From NCBI GenBank assembly GCA_037954325.1, contig JBBMNZ010000030.1, forward strand, positions 4,673,001 to 4,737,000: a stretch of 64,000 nucleotides of DNA, written 5' to 3'. The stretch comes from Fistularia commersonii (lineage: Eukaryota; Chordata; Actinopteri; Syngnathiformes; Fistulariidae). Under the pieces are notes generated by a model. The model was not told the DNA's origin, did not search any database, and was given only the letters and a program-made list of their open reading frames with translations. Of the stretch, positions 1-12,693 are shown piece by piece (position 1 is the stretch's first letter; each line of letters starts with the position of its first letter). The translations under genes and the position numbers were made by a program.

Positions 1-62
1 GGCTCCCCCGTGTCCTTGAGTGCAGGATAAGCAGCACAGATCACGAGTGCATGAGTGAACTG
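1..62 (+). repeat. SINE-like repeat, tail fragment cut by window start
   Basis: The first bases match the 3' part of the window's main interspersed repeat: the 'gtgcaggataagcag' tail block followed by a degenerate gat/gagt-rich tail. The head lies outside the window, so only the orientation (tail to the right) and family can be given. Confidence 0.6.
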
Positions 63-829
63 ACTGGTGATGATCTGAGTAGTATCAGATGAAATATATT
101 TTTGTTGTTCAATTTCAAGTGCAAGAACTAATGACTAACAATAAAACAATATTTTTTGAATGACGAATTGTAGAAATCTTGCAGTCACATGCACATCAGC
201 TTGATGCCCAAAGGGGTTTGTCAGTGTTTCTTATGGGTCTAAACTGAAATAGGTAGAAATCAAGAACGGAGATTTGTTTCTCGCGTGCTTCTTTAAACTG
301 CAGTTATTGAAAGAGGGTTCTTTGCCCATATTGATCATGTTCAGTATAAAAATGTATAATTCTCACTTAAATGATCAGACTGAAATTTTGTAGTGTCAAA
401 AACCCCATGTTTAACACCCCATCGGAACTTTGATTCCATTGAAATCTATTGTTTTGTGGTAAAAGCTTGCGTCCAATCAGAGCGCTTAATAAGAATTAAA
501 GTTGGTTAGCTCTACGTTTCGACAAAAAGCCGAAATTGCAGCGAGGACTTTATTAATGGCCCGGAGACAGTTACATCTCAGAAGATGTTCAAGAAAGACA
601 CACCCAAATGTATCTCGACGCAGCCAATTGCACACAATAGTGAGTGTGATTTGTATACACACTTGTATGCACTTCTATATATAATCTCCAATATGCATGT
701 ATTTATAGTGACCTCCATACATTCATTATCCGACAAAAATTGGAGTGCATGTGCAGAAACGTTCATGCCATATTGCAGCGGCCATTTCACAGCTTCGGTT
801 ATAAACACAGGGAAGGCAAGATCCAGGAA

Positions 830-1200
830 AAAGGGCAGGCTCATTTGCATGAGGGGGCTTCATTAGATAAACCTAAGGACAGCGAAGAGTGCATCATCAG
901 CCACAGTGATGAATAGCTGCTGCATCACAGAGTCGCCTCAAAGTAGTCTCGCCCTAACCCTCATTTGCATCCGCGCACTTTATTTATTTATTTATTAACT
1001 CACCTAATGGAGGACACTTACTGTCAGCCCCGCGTCCTCCCGAGGAACCTCTGCGAGCTCTCCGCTGTTTTTCAAAAAGGCAGCGTTTAAAATGCCGCTG
1101 CTGGAGAAAATGGGCAGTCCACGGTGGAAACGGGGTGTTAATTGCATGATGTTTAACTGGAAAACTAGCGATGCATGAATCATGAGCTGGGAATATCTCG
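830..1200. promoter_or_regulatory. Candidate conserved noncoding element with two POU octamers
   Basis: The stretch carries two perfect octamers, ATTTGCAT, at 843-850 and 963-970, in the same orientation and exactly 120 bases apart; each is part of the 9-base phrase TCATTTGCAT. A TTAATTGCATGATG block follows at about 1138-1151. ATTTGCAT is the classic binding site of POU-domain factors. No ORF or repeat explains the block. Enhancer function is inferred only; conservation in other fish would be the test. Confidence 0.35.
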
Positions 1201-4200
1201 TAAGGGATGTTTCACCTTTTTTTTTTAAAGTCCTCCGGTGTTGAGCCAGGCTTGGTTGTCTTTCGATCGGCGGCGGCGGCGCTGCTGTAAAGAATTCAGG
1301 AGGACCAGCACTCAAGATTTGTAAGCATATAGTTCCAATGTGAGCTTTTGGAGAACACATCCTTTAAACAGATTCATTTTTCAAGTTTATTTTTAAAAAA
1401 ATATACCAGTTTGAGTGAAAAGGCTAACGTGTACAATGGTCTTTAGCATTGGCATAATGTTGGCGATTGTATTGTTCACTTCAACTTGTCACAATGAACT
1501 GCCCGTTTTGAAGTGTTTAATTTGTCTCTATGACACAATAAGAGCGCACAAGTTTGACGTAATGTCAGTATGGTGACCTGTATTGTCACCTTCTACATCA
1601 GGGAGAAGGGCTACGGTTTGCTGAGCATCGTTTGGCTAGTGGACTATGCTGTTTTTCCCCACTACATCCCAAACAACCCCAGCGTTTTGGCGCTTTGCAG
1701 CTCGTCTTGGGCGGAAGTTACATTGCTGTGAGGTCGTTCTGGAGGCCGTGCAGCTCGTTGCATTGAAAGTGGCAGATTCGTGTGATTGTCATGCGAAAGG
1801 GAGTATCCTTTTTAAACGGTTCAGTCGCTGCAGAAATTGCAAGCGACTGATATTCAAAAATAAATTCAAATCTGAGAATCTTTATCCTGGCCATGTGAGA
1901 TATTGTGAGTTTTTCCCCATCGTGATAAAGCCAAAATGATTCCGTGGCCGTTTTAAAGCCCTTTTTTGAACCTCCCAAGTCCCTTTCTGAGGAGGTGAGG
2001 GGAATTGATGTTCCTCGAGTAAAACTACGGAAACTCATTATTCCGAGCTGAGCTTTTATTTATTTTGTTTTTCTGATTAAAATAGAGGAGAAAGGACCAT
2101 AGGAAACCCCATTACCCAAACCAAAAGTAAATGGTTGCCATCATAAAGTTGAGATCTCAGTGTCTGCCTCCATAACAGGTGATCAGGGCTGATATGCAAT
2201 TCTTTGTGAATGTAGTTCATATGTTTAGGATTATAGATGTATTTATTTTTTTATTTGTTTAAAAAATTCATCTGCTGTCCAAGAAATATAAACCGTAAAC
2301 ATGTTGAATAAATTATATCCTTTTTTTTTTTTTCATTCCTCACCTCTTATTTTTCTTTTACCCTCCGCACTCTAAAAACGTTTCTTTTTTTTTTTTTATA
2401 AATGAAACCCACCGTGGGCAGCTTCATCTCCCCGGCCTCACGCCACGTTGTCTTTTGAACACAAACCTGCGCGGATGGGCCTCGAACGGCTGTTTCATCT
2501 CGTCATCCCGGCCCTGACGAGATCTGACTGGTCCGGTCCCGGGTGAGCACCGCATCTCAGCGGCTAGCCATCATCCTCCATGAGCAAGCCCATACCAAAC
2601 AACGTCAGATGTTGACTTCCATTTAAACGATGGTCGTCCTGGGAGGCGGGAGGGTACCGAGGGATGAGCGGGGAGGGGGGGGAGAATAAAATAAAAATCA
2701 AGCAATCATGAACTGAAACCAAAATATCTCAAGAGGACTTTCTCTGGGTTCAAAAAAAAAAAAAAATGTTATTACTAGTGATCAGTTTGGCTGGAATTGC
2801 TGACACATTCATGCAGCATCAGCCTCTCCTCTCTCCATCTGAATTGGCCGTGATGTGCTAGCAGGCTTTTTGTCCACAGATTTATTGACTCTCCTCACAC
2901 AGAGAATCCGTTGCCCGGAAAGCTCTTCATTATTTAGCAGCAACACACGGTTGAATGTTCCAGATAAGAAGCGGCGAACATTCCGCAAACGCCATCACAC
3001 AAATATTACCAATAATTGTCTCAGTTGCCAAGGTGATCATTGGTTCATTGGTCTTTTTTTTTTCTCATTTTTTCCCAACTCCTGCATTCCTTATAACATT
3101 TACCCCCCCTTGAAGTTGTCATTGATTTGAATACTATTGATAATTGTATATCAAAATATGGAATATGCATGTATCTAATTGAGTCATATGTAATTCTCAT
3201 ATTAATATGTAACAAGCACTCTGGTCACCCGAAGTGGCTGTATGTAGGTGTGCAGGGGTGAAGACAGCAGTCTCCTAACACATCAATATCACTTTGCTAA
3301 TGAAGGAATTAGGATTTAAATACTCTCAGGTCAACGTTAAATCTGCAGCAGCAGAAATCGGATGAACAATAAGCGTCACGGCTGTAATAAATTCAAAACC
3401 CGCGATATCTCTCATCCATAAAACGGACTTAATCATCTGTAAACTGCTCTGAAAGAGCAACATTGAAGGCACTGTGAAGATCAGTTGGTTTTGAAAACAT
3501 TTCCCTCTCCCAGCCTTCTTACTCGAGCAGGAGAAATTAAAAAATCCTCTTACAAGCGCAGTAATAATCAAACCATCACCCCTTATCTCCGTTGTCAGTT
3601 TTCATTCATGCCAACTGTTGAATAAATGACTATCCAGCGACACGATTTACATGCATACAGCAGATGTGTGAGCGACATTGAAATGAGATCGGGAACTTAA
3701 CATCTTGTCATTCCATGATTGCTTGAAGCAGACTGCAGAATATGTCTTTTTTTTTTTTTTTGAACATCAAAAATACATCCTATTTATCCCCGTGTTTTAA
3801 CCAGATTGGCGACGGATCTAAAAAAGTGATTGGACAAAGTCCAATATTTAGCGAGGGCGTAGCCACCTGTGGCTTCACGCGGCGTATGCTAGCATCAAAC
3901 AAAGACTGTCATGTAAACAGTTTGCGCAATTCATTTAAAGTCCGTCAGCTGAGGATTTAATCATAAAAATAACGTTAATTCCATAATAGCAAATCATCAT
4001 TTGTTGCCATTTAGCATTCATGCATTCATTCATATACACATTGTGCTTATTATCCTGCACACTGGGTAACAGGGCAGCATCCTTGGGCAAGAGATGGACG
4101 GGTATTTTCTCCGAAGTGATGTCCGTGGCAATCGATCAGTCACAACATTCATTTTACAACAATTTCCAGTGTCAAATTGTATTTCTATCGCTCGCCCCGT

Positions 4201-4603
4201 GGCGAGGACTGCTGCTGTTCTTGCTTTCTATCTCTCTGTCCTCTCTTGTTCGCTCTCTTTTTACTCGGTCGAGGCAGAAGGGCGTCAACATGGAGCCATG
4301 TTTCCGAAGGTGGAAAATTCAGTTTTCCCTCTCCTCTGCTATGACTGTAAAATCTGGCCTGATGTGACTTCTTTGGTTGGACCGGCCTCTGCACATTCAA
4401 TTAGCTATGATGGGACCAACACTTAAACGCGGGCAGAAAATATAAATACCTTAAACAAAAAAAAGTGAGCAAAATTAGAAAGAACAGATGATTATTGTGC
4501 AAATTTTTGTATCTAAAAGAAGCTAATGAGCCTCCAATGCTGCCCATATATTCTCCTCACACACTCTGTCAGATAATAAAGCTCTGATTAGATAGTGTAC
4601 CGT

Positions 4604-4633
4604 GGTGTGTGTGTGTGTGTGCGCGCGTGTGTG
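4604..4633. repeat. TG/CG microsatellite
   Basis: A run of TG dinucleotides passing into GCGCGCG and back to TG. Alternating purine-pyrimidine, likely length-polymorphic. Confidence 0.9.
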
Positions 4634-5529
4634 TAGTAAGAGAGAGGGGACGGCACGCAACTAAGATTAATGCATCCTGTAATGACCGAATACGGTCTGC
4701 GCCTTCGTTCAGGTATCGCCCACCTTGAATTATTCCACGACGTCCGTGCTTTAAGTGTGCTGGTTCTCGGCCGTAATGGTCAATACATTTGTCTCGCGAC
4801 CGCAGCCTTCAAGATCCCCCTCATTTGTACAGGCACCCGGAGGTGAGGCGAAGTCAGCCGCGGCTTCTGCGATGCTTTAAATCATAAGTAGGAGTCTTCT
4901 TTTAAAGGAAGCGTTAAAAAAAAAAAATATATATATATATGTATCCCAAGAGCTTGGTGTCAGGACATAAATTCCAATTCCCGGATGCTGATTTATTTGA
5001 TTTTTGAGTACGTTTTGCAAAGCGGGCTAATGAGAGGCACTGCGCTTGTGAATGATTTAGTAGGGAGATTGAGCGCATACGGAGATAAAGTCCAGAGACA
5101 AATTCTCTTTATGCGGCCTAATTGGCGAGAGGGGGGGAAAAAAAAAAAAAAGAGGTGGTTTTCGCCATTAAAGATGACTGAATTATGGGCTGGAATCAGC
5201 CGCCTCGTTCTGCTTGCGCCTATGTGCTTCACAATTAAAAAAAATCAAATAGGAAAAAAAAAAAAAAATGGTGGAAAAACAAAGAAACAAAAGCATCGGG
5301 GAATCATGTCATGTATTTTATATTCCATTATGGGGGGAGTTATTTATTCATTATTTATTTTTTTAATAAACAAACCACTACGACTCCATGCTGGCAGAAG
5401 ACCTTTATGTTTGTGTGCTTTATTTTAAGCCCCTAAACTCTAAAGTACTTAAATAGCTTGAGAGTCATGAAACCCATGCCTCTGCTTCGTTCCGATTACT
5501 TGCAGAAGTTAAACTCCTGCAACAAACAT

Positions 5530-6065
5530 TCAACAATTCGTCTTTTTATGAAGTGTACCGTAACACTGTATTTTATGTAAATGGCAGGATATTTTGATAA
5601 ATCTATGTATTTATCTGTTGCCCAAAGGCTATAAATCCATTTTAATGTATTGTAAACAGGTCAGGCTTCCTAAAAGGCCCAAAGTGTGAACAAATTTCCT
5701 CAACCATTGGCCTTAATAATCACTCTTCTCCGCAAGGAACCCGGGATCTTTCAGCGAGATCTGCTAAACTTAATACAAAAAGGCCTGGAAATGTTAAGTT
5801 ATTGTCAGTTGATATTAAGAGAGCTTAATTCCATCATGTAAGACGGAGTCACCGCTGGTCTTTCCCTCGAGGCGGCGAAATCGCCTGCCTGCCAGAAATC
5901 TGAAGTTAAGAAGCGTTGTTGGGATGGCCAAGGCGAATGGGGAATCCAGGGACCTGTAAATATCTGAACACGGGCCATTTTCAAAACATATTTTCAGTAT
6001 GACAGCAGGGGTTCCATTGATTATTTCATTGACACGATGAACATTAAACACTTGAGAAGTCAATG
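5530..6065. promoter_or_regulatory. Candidate noncoding regulatory block
   Basis: A/T-rich but complex sequence with several homeodomain- or GATA-like words: 'attttgataaat' (about 5590), 'tatttatctg' (5609), 'gccttaataatcac' (5711), and 'ttgattatttcattgac' (6016). There are no simple repeats or mobile-element homology. An 82-codon reverse frame (5815-6063) overlaps but has no domain. Function is inferred from composition alone. Confidence 0.25.
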
Positions 6066-6231
6066 CGAACTATAAAAGCCTCTGCTCCTGTTGCTAAATT
6101 AGACATACAAGTCAAGTCATATGTTTTCCACCGGGTCATACTTAAAATGGATTGTAGGCATTGACGTTGCAATTTATAATTTGAGGGCTCGCAGTGATAT
6201 ATATACATTTAGCTCATATTATTTAACAAAC

Positions 6232-6542
6232 TGGTGGCGCAGTGGTGAGTGTTTCTGCCTCACAGCACGAAGGACCCTGGTTTAGAGTTTGCATGTTCTC
6301 GCCGTGTCTACGTGGATTTCCTCTGGGTTCCTCCCACAGTCCAAAAACAGGAATACACTGGAAAAATGCCCAGATGTGTGAACAAGAGAGTGAAATGCTT
6401 GTTTTTCTATACGTGGCCTTGCGATCGACTGGCGACCGGTCCAGGTTGAACCCCCGCCTCTCGCCCTGTGACCGCTGGGATCGGCTCCAGCATCCTAGCG
6501 ACCCTGACTGCAGGATAAGCGGTAGATAATAGAGGGATGGAT
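6232..6542 (+). repeat. tRNA-headed SINE-like repeat, near full length
   Basis: The copy starts with 'ctggtggcgcagtggtgag', which resembles a tRNA A box, then runs through the family's landmarks in order: 'tttgcatgttctc', 'ttcctctgggttcctcccac', 'cgatcgactggcgaccggtc', 'cgcctctcgccc' and the tail 'gcaggataagcggtagata'. The B-box region is disrupted by a deletion after 'ccctgg'. It lies in unique DNA and the two long overlapping frames on each strand are shadows of the repeat. Confidence 0.85.
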
Positions 6543-9186
6543 ATTTAACAAAGAATAATCCCAGCATTTTGGGAAAGGGCCTCAGTCTGTTTCAGTTATG
6601 TCAACAACCCGCAGTGAATATAGAGTTATCATTAAAAGTATAAATCTTTTTTTTTATTCACAACCAGGCATTTTCATTGACTGACAAGAATAGGCCTTTC
6701 AGGTTAAAGCTCGGGAACAGATGCAGTTTCAGGCTACATCAACATTGCCTAATTTGTCTTTGGAAAAAACAAACACTGCTCGTTATTAAAATCGATTGAT
6801 CCGTCCGATAAATAAAACATGCTCCACAAAGTGCGGGCTCTGTATTTTTGACCGATCCAGTCGTCAACTTCTTCAGAACTCAGAGCAATAAGGCTGGGTT
6901 TTACTCACTCAAGTGCTTTCGCCGTCAGCAGTGGGTTTCCTGTCCTCGACCCGCTGTCGCTTTCATCGCGAGCTGGATAGTTCCTCCGAACCAACATCCA
7001 TTTAATTTGCGGCTACAATTTTATTTTCCCCACTCCTGCTGAGGCCTTGTCACTTATTCAGTTTGCTTCTGATGGTTTCCAGCTTTTCTATATCTTCTAG
7101 TTTAAAAGCACTGGGTTCTCACCGATTCTTACAGATGGCCGTGAATTTGGCTCGTCGGCACGGCATCATTTAAATCAATATTGAATATTATATCAAGTAT
7201 CAATATTAAGTCAATATTCAGCCCGCGACTCGGGCGGGGGAAACTATCTCGGAAAAATATCCGTATCCTTGGAAGCGCTGATATCCCTCATGCAAGCATG
7301 AACATCGGTGAGGCAGTTTTAAGTCACTATTTTTAAATCGAATGAACTGCCGGCTGCACTCAAACTCTCGTCGACATTCCATTTTTGAGTTTTTAAAGCT
7401 TCGCTAGCGGATTTTTTCGGATCACTACTTGTTTTGATCCTTCTAGTTGTTTTTTCTGTGTTCCCTGTGTTGACGTTTAGCTTCCTTTTTTGTCAAATTT
7501 GAACATTTCTAAGCAAGGAATCTTAAAATCAAAGAGACGTCCTTAACAAAGAATTTAATTGAATTGTTAGTTTGAAAGAGAGCATTTAGTGATGATGGAA
7601 CAAAGGCTAGAATAAAACCGGGAGAGGAAGCAGAAATATTAAAAATACAAGCCAGAGAGTTGGTATTCAGTCGGACACGCTGCTCTCAAAATACATTGTG
7701 ATTGTAAGTGGATTTGCTGTTCTCTTAAATGCGAACTTTGACCTCGTACCAGTGTAGTGGAAGGAGGTTCATGCTCATGTTTATTCAGGATGTGTACCAG
7801 CCCGCGGGACAAATCACACTGGAGTGGATGTCGCCCCTGGAGACGGCGAGAGCCATCTAAAGGCTGAGAGCTATATATGGAAATGGCAAGACGTCCTCCA
7901 CATTTACCAATGTGCCTCTCCGCAAAATAAACCGTTTTTTTTTTTTTTTTTTTTTGCAGAGAACGTCTCTGCTGAGTTTGTAACGCCGCCGTTACGCGGC
8001 CACGTTTCATCAATACGAGCTCTGCCTATCGGAAAGTGCGACCGAGAGCTGCGCCTCCGTTTTTTTTTTTTTTTTTTTTTTTTTTTTTCCCTTTTCCGCC
8101 CGCTCCGTTCCGTTTGCTCAGGTCTGCCTCACCGCTGCCGAAGTTGTCAGCGTTAATACGGGTTTGTATTCAATCATTCTGTCAGCTTCTGAGAAGCGCA
8201 TGAGTGACAGATTCAAGAGGCAGCTGAACTGGGGGCTAAACTCTAGGAGAGCGATTCCTTTCCTGCGAGCGTAAGATCTCAAGACAGACGGGCCGTTAGC
8301 TGCCGAAAGTTAGACAACACCGTCTGGTCCAGTAAATGCATTGACAGTGATCAACAAAGAAGTGTTGTCTCACCTTCTTCTTTTTTGAATCGTCTTCCCG
8401 TGGTCTCAAAGATCAGCTATTCCTTTTTTTTTTTTTTTTTTTTCTCCACCATTCGTCAAGTGTGTTCGTGGTGTTTTTCTGTGTGTAACGGTGTTGAAGT
8501 AAATGAGATTTCCCAAAGAGCTGTGTTCGCAGAGAAGCACTCAAAGTGATATTGACATGTTGTCAAGCTGGCGCCTCTCTCCGAGGACGTCTTTGCTTGT
8601 TGACGGGCCAGAGCTGCGATCATGATTTTCTCCCCCTTCTGCCGTTGAGTAATTTCAGCTTGTCTCCCAGCAATGATTTGTTGCTCCTATTTTTAGTCTA
8701 AACTCTAATCTTCCTCAGTCAAGTCAGTCAGAGGATGTCAAGAAAACACCTGCTGCGAGGTTCCTCTGAGATCGCCCCGTGAAAAATCTGGTCGATGTGA
8801 AGATTTTTTGATTGAGCTGAAAATTATGATCTTGACGGGGGATTTAAGAGGAGAGCCGGGTTGTGTGAGGCCTGCCATTTTGAAATCTGATGCGCACATC
8901 GGTGATGTACAACAGGGTTTTTGGCTGTTAGCTGTCCATCACACGACACTTGCATTCCTATTATATGCTGGATCATTATTAATATTACAGTGGTGTTGTG
9001 TTATTCATATAAATACCTTTGAAAAATTTAAATAAAGGTAATCGGTGGTTTATTTCTTTTCTTCTAGTCCAAATGGCTTTCACTAAAGATGAATAATTTA
9101 AATCTTCATGGAACTCCTGTGTTTCTATTAGGAAAAAACAAACAAAAAAAAAAAAAACATCAGTTGGTTTACACGAAGACTGAATT
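6543..9186. other. Unique noncoding DNA with homopolymers
   Basis: No gene or recognisable transposon. Contains T-runs at 7936-7954, 8060-8088 and 8424-8442, and several tATTGA/ATATTG words at 7170-7220 ('atcaatattgaatattatatcaag'-type short repeats, described not as a family). The stretch 8500-8800 is complex sequence but carries no diagnostic motif. Confidence 0.55.
8060..8088. repeat. Poly(T) run, 29 bases
   Basis: Uninterrupted T29, the longest homopolymer in the window. No SINE or LINE sequence adjoins it in an orientation that would make it a retroposon tail. Confidence 0.95.
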
Positions 9187-9328
9187 ATTGTCGGTAGGTG
9201 TGAAGGACGGAGAGAATGGTTGCACGTCTCCCTTTGTGGTCTTGTGATTGACAGGCGGCCGATCAAGGGTAAACCCGACAACGTCAGACGGGGTCGGGTC
9301 CAGCCCTGACCCTCGGAGCAGGAAAGGT
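9187..9328 (+). repeat. SINE-like repeat, degraded 3' half
   Basis: Diverged copy showing 'gagaatggttgcacgtctc', 'cttgtgattgacaggcggcc', 'gggtccagccctgaccctc' and 'gcaggaaagg', in the family order, tail to the right. The tRNA-like head is missing. Confidence 0.65.
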
Positions 9329-9419
9329 GAAATAAATAGTGAACGATCACTTTCCGCTTTCCGTTCTGAAATTAGTACAACTACGGTTTATTATCCAAAA
9401 TTCGAGAAATATCTGTTTC

Positions 9420-9441
9420 TTTTTTTTTTTTTTTTTTTTTT
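9420..9441. repeat. Poly(T) run, 22 bases
   Basis: Uninterrupted T run, followed by ordinary sequence. Confidence 0.95.
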
Positions 9442-9910
9442 GAGAACTCAGTGTGACCAAATCAGTTTGAGTTCATGAAAGAAATAAATAGATGAATGAG
9501 CATGTCAAAAAAGCTGAGGTGAAGGCCGGTCTTTCTTTCAACGCCGCCCGTTTTTTCCCGTTCAAACTCAGCTGACGCATTGCAGGGCGCACACGTCGCT
9601 AAAGTTAATGAAAATCTGTTGAAAATCACCCATGTTGTTTTAAGACGTATCGCTGTTATGCGGCACGTCTGGTTCAGCTTAGGCAACACAAACCCAGGGT
9701 TCAGAGGTCAGCGGCAAACTGCTGTCGGACTCCAACGTCAACTGGGTTGTTTAGGCTTTGACTCGGTTTAACCGGAATGAGGCCGTGATGGAAATAGCAC
9801 GGAGGCAAAATGAAGAAAATAGTGGAGGACAGTGGATCTCTATTTCTTTTATTTTAACTTTTTTGCTTTAAAATCAATGAATTGTTGACATTTCTACACA
9901 GTGATGAGAT

Positions 9911-9943
<33 letters not shown>
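9911..9943. repeat. TG microsatellite
   Basis: (TG)n with one leading GCG; about 16 units. Confidence 0.95.
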
Positions 9944-9946
<3 letters not shown>

Positions 9947-11165
9947 CATTTTATTTTTTTTTACGATGTGTCATAAATTGAATTAAACATCAGCATAATC
10001 ATCCAGCCCTTTAATATATAATCCTGAGATGGTATGGTATTGTTTTGCTGTATCGTATTACCATGCTATTATGTGTCTTGATAGAAGACTTTTGGCATTC
10101 ATAGATTTCAGAGTTAAGAGGGACGCCCAGGGCTGCCGGTTGCCGACTTTGGTCATGCAGCAACAGTGTTTCCGCCGTGGGAGTAAGATATATTGCCTTC
10201 ACGGCGCCGCTGCCCCCGGGATGGGGATGCACAGTCAGAGTCCTGGAAGGTTGAGCGGCTGAGGTCATCAGACAGCTGCGTGACATATTATTCTGATGCA
10301 TGGCTGTACCACTCTCTCATCCCCTCTTGAAACACATGAGGCCAAACTTGCAGAGATGAGGAGCTTGTGGCTGTTGACCATAAAAAGAACATCAAGGCAA
10401 TGAGCCACAAAGAAAAAGATGGCAATGTGACGGGAAGGGTGGTGAATAGGGAGGCAGATGGAGATGTTTTTTCTTTTTTTGTTTTTCTTTAATGCATATT
10501 TCAGATTGGAGAATGAGAGGGATGAAAGTATGACATAAAGCGAAGAACGAGGGAATCAAGTGGGACGAGAGGGAAAAAAAAAAAAAAACAGGCAAGAAAT
10601 AGAGAAATGGAAACTATACGTCGCTCCGGCTGTGACCATTAAACAGCAGGTGGATGCCTCCGTCAGGCCCGGCCGTTGAAGCAGGAAGTTGTAGCTCTCT
10701 CAAAGACCCCTTTCCAGAGACCAGGCGTTCATCCACCTGGGCATTGTGCGTCTAAGCAGTGACATAAAATGTGCGTCTGGAAAAGAGGAAAAGAAAGAAA
10801 TCTAAGAGAAACTCGTCTGTCAAAATGTGAACGGCCTGCGCCGAAATTTAAAGTCTGTCAGGATCTGATCTCCACCTGCGCAGCGAGCCCGCACAGGAAA
10901 AAAAAAAACACGTAGCGGTTCCCTTCGAAAGCAGAGAGCGGCACCGCGATCGGTTCTCTGCGGGAGCCCGGGAACCCAGTTCCCTGTGGCTGCACTAGAA
11001 CTTGCAGGATCCTTGAACGCGGAGCTCTGCTGCAAACATGGCGCCTTTTTCATTGTGTAAAAAAACAACATGGAAAGACAGAGGACTGAAACAGTAGAGA
11101 GAGATTTGTCTGTTTGTCAGTAGAGAGACATCTTGTAGTCACTTGTTGTTTATACATGGTGAATA

Positions 11166-11335
11166 ATCTCCCCTTGTGGTTCCCAAGCGCTTTATCCTGG
11201 ATAATATTCACCCATTCACATAACCAAATGGGCAGCAGAGTTGTATAGCAAGGCACTATTGAGGCTTGGGAAGCAACTCGGGGGTTAGTGTCTTGTCCAA
11301 GGACTCCTCTTCATACAGACAAGAGGAGCTGCTCA
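11166..11335 (+). repeat. Teleost interspersed repeat fragment ('cccaagcgctttatcc' type)
   Basis: Diverged copy of a repeat with landmarks 'ccttgtggttcccaagcgc', 'cccattcacata', 'aatgggcagcagagttg', 'gcaaggc' and 'agtgtcttgtccaaggac'. The same order of landmarks occurs again at about 24190-24420, so two copies are visible in the window. I recognise the sequence as common in teleost genomes but cannot assign a superfamily. Confidence 0.55.
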
Positions 11336-11394
11336 GACATCCCAGCATCATCTTACCCATACTTTTCCTGCTCTACACTTAAAATTCATTCATT

Positions 11395-11702
11395 CATTCA
11401 TTCGTTATCTCGACTGCTTATCCTGCACTCTGGGTTGCGGGGGGGAAAAGAAGCCTGTTCTTGCTTTCATTGGCCAAAAAGCAGGGTTCACCCTGGACAG
11501 GTCGATCACAAGGGGTGCATACAGAGACCTACAACCATTCACACGTCATATAGAGAGATATAACTATTCATCCTCTCAATGCAAGCATTCACTCATTCAT
11601 TCACGTCATTTATTAAGGCATGCAACCATTCACTCTCTTGTTTACACTTTATATACACCTACAGTCATTCATTTTCTCATCCACACGTCTGGGCAATTTA
11701 GC
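11395..11702 (-). repeat. SINE-like repeat, reverse orientation, head missing
   Basis: Begins with CATT tandem copies, then 'cgactgcttatcctgcactc', 'gggttcaccctggacaggtc', and several diverged copies of a roughly 40-base unit ('cattcactctcttgtttaca'-like, with 'catatagagag' blocks), ending at 'tctgggcaatttagc'. The tRNA-like head is absent. Confidence 0.85.
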
Positions 11703-12379
11703 TTTTTTTTTTTTGGAATGTGGGGAGGAAATGTTACGTTAGGAACATAAATGTTTGCTTACAAACTTGTATTCGCCGTTTTCCGGCTTCCGTTGCAAAG
11801 TGCACAAGTTCAGTTCGGTGTCAATCCAACACGTCCTGTTCCTCTCCCGGATTCGTACAAACGGACCTCGCAGTTTTGTATTATTACTGATGATGGCTCC
11901 AGTTTGCGGTTATCAGGAGCGATTGCGGGACCCCTAATTCTGTTTTTTGTTCACTTCAAGCCCGTTGAAAAAGCATTTGGGTTTAGCTTCGAGTGCACCT
12001 AAGAGCTGTCATCTGGGATGATAGTTTGATGGCAGATGAGAGCTGCCATCGGAGCCCCCCTCCAGGAGCCCTCAGGGCTAAATGGATGGCTGCAGCACGG
12101 CACTTTCAGAAGATGTGCGTCTTCTGTCTGATTTGTCCTCGCTGGCTGGTGTTTTTACCGCCATTTGCAGACATATCTGTTTTAAAAAGCACGGGTCTTT
12201 GAAACTTAACCCAGCCCTGCACCACATGTACCATCCTGCTCATCCCGGCGGCCCAGATACACCAGCAATGTATGTACACAACTCATTAATATCCCAACAG
12301 GTGTATTAGTGAGGAACTAAATATCTCAGTCTGCCAGGATTATCCTACAATTGTGGAACACAACATTTCTGACATTTTC
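11703..12379. other. Unique noncoding DNA
   Basis: No gene recognised. An inverted repeat with 8-base arms GATGGCAG/CTGCCATC and a 7-base loop lies at 12028-12050. Short frames only. Confidence 0.5.
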
Positions 12380-12560
12380 AGTGTCAAAGTCAGCTTTAGT
12401 GTCAATTTCTCTGCATGTACTGGACATACAGAGGAATCGAGAAGACATTTCTCACAACTCCAGGGTGAAATAAAATTAACAAAATAACAGTAATAGAGTG
12501 CAAATAAGCGGTCAACAATGAGTTATGAAGTATGAAGTGCACACAGATACAAACGAAATT
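12380..12560 (+). repeat. Teleost interspersed repeat, 'gtcaatttctctgcatg' type
   Basis: The stretch 'aaagtcagctttagtgtcaa', 'ctgcatgtactggacataca', 'ttctcacaactcc' and 'aacagtaatagagtgcaaat' matches, as I remember it, a short teleost repeat that begins with a 'gtcagctttattgtcaattt' phrase. The right end is not clear. Confidence 0.4.
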
Positions 12561-12693
12561 TGATGATGGCATGAGAGAAGCAGCAGAGGCTTTTTTTTTC
12601 ATTTTTTTGTGCACAGTTTAGTACATAGGTCAATTGGAAGTACCATAATGGAAATACAACTAAGGATTCTAAATGTTCATTTTTGACTCTAAA

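Larger units (their letters stand above)
63..6231. other. Unique noncoding DNA, no gene seen
   Basis: About 6.2 kb without a recognisable gene or interspersed repeat. Open frames are short (up to 147 codons) and occur on both strands over A/T-rich DNA. It holds A- or T-runs of 10-14 bases (near 2325, 2753, 3746, 5145, 5255), a TG microsatellite at 4604-4633, and two stretches that look like regulatory DNA (830-1200 and 5530-6065, listed separately). Nothing else is supportable. Confidence 0.6.
9329..11165. other. Unique noncoding DNA
   Basis: No gene recognised. Contains a T22 run at 9420-9441, a TG microsatellite at 9911-9943, an A14-16 run near 10577, and a complex stretch at 10010-10330. 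The frames here are at most 96 codons and without domains. Confidence 0.55.
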
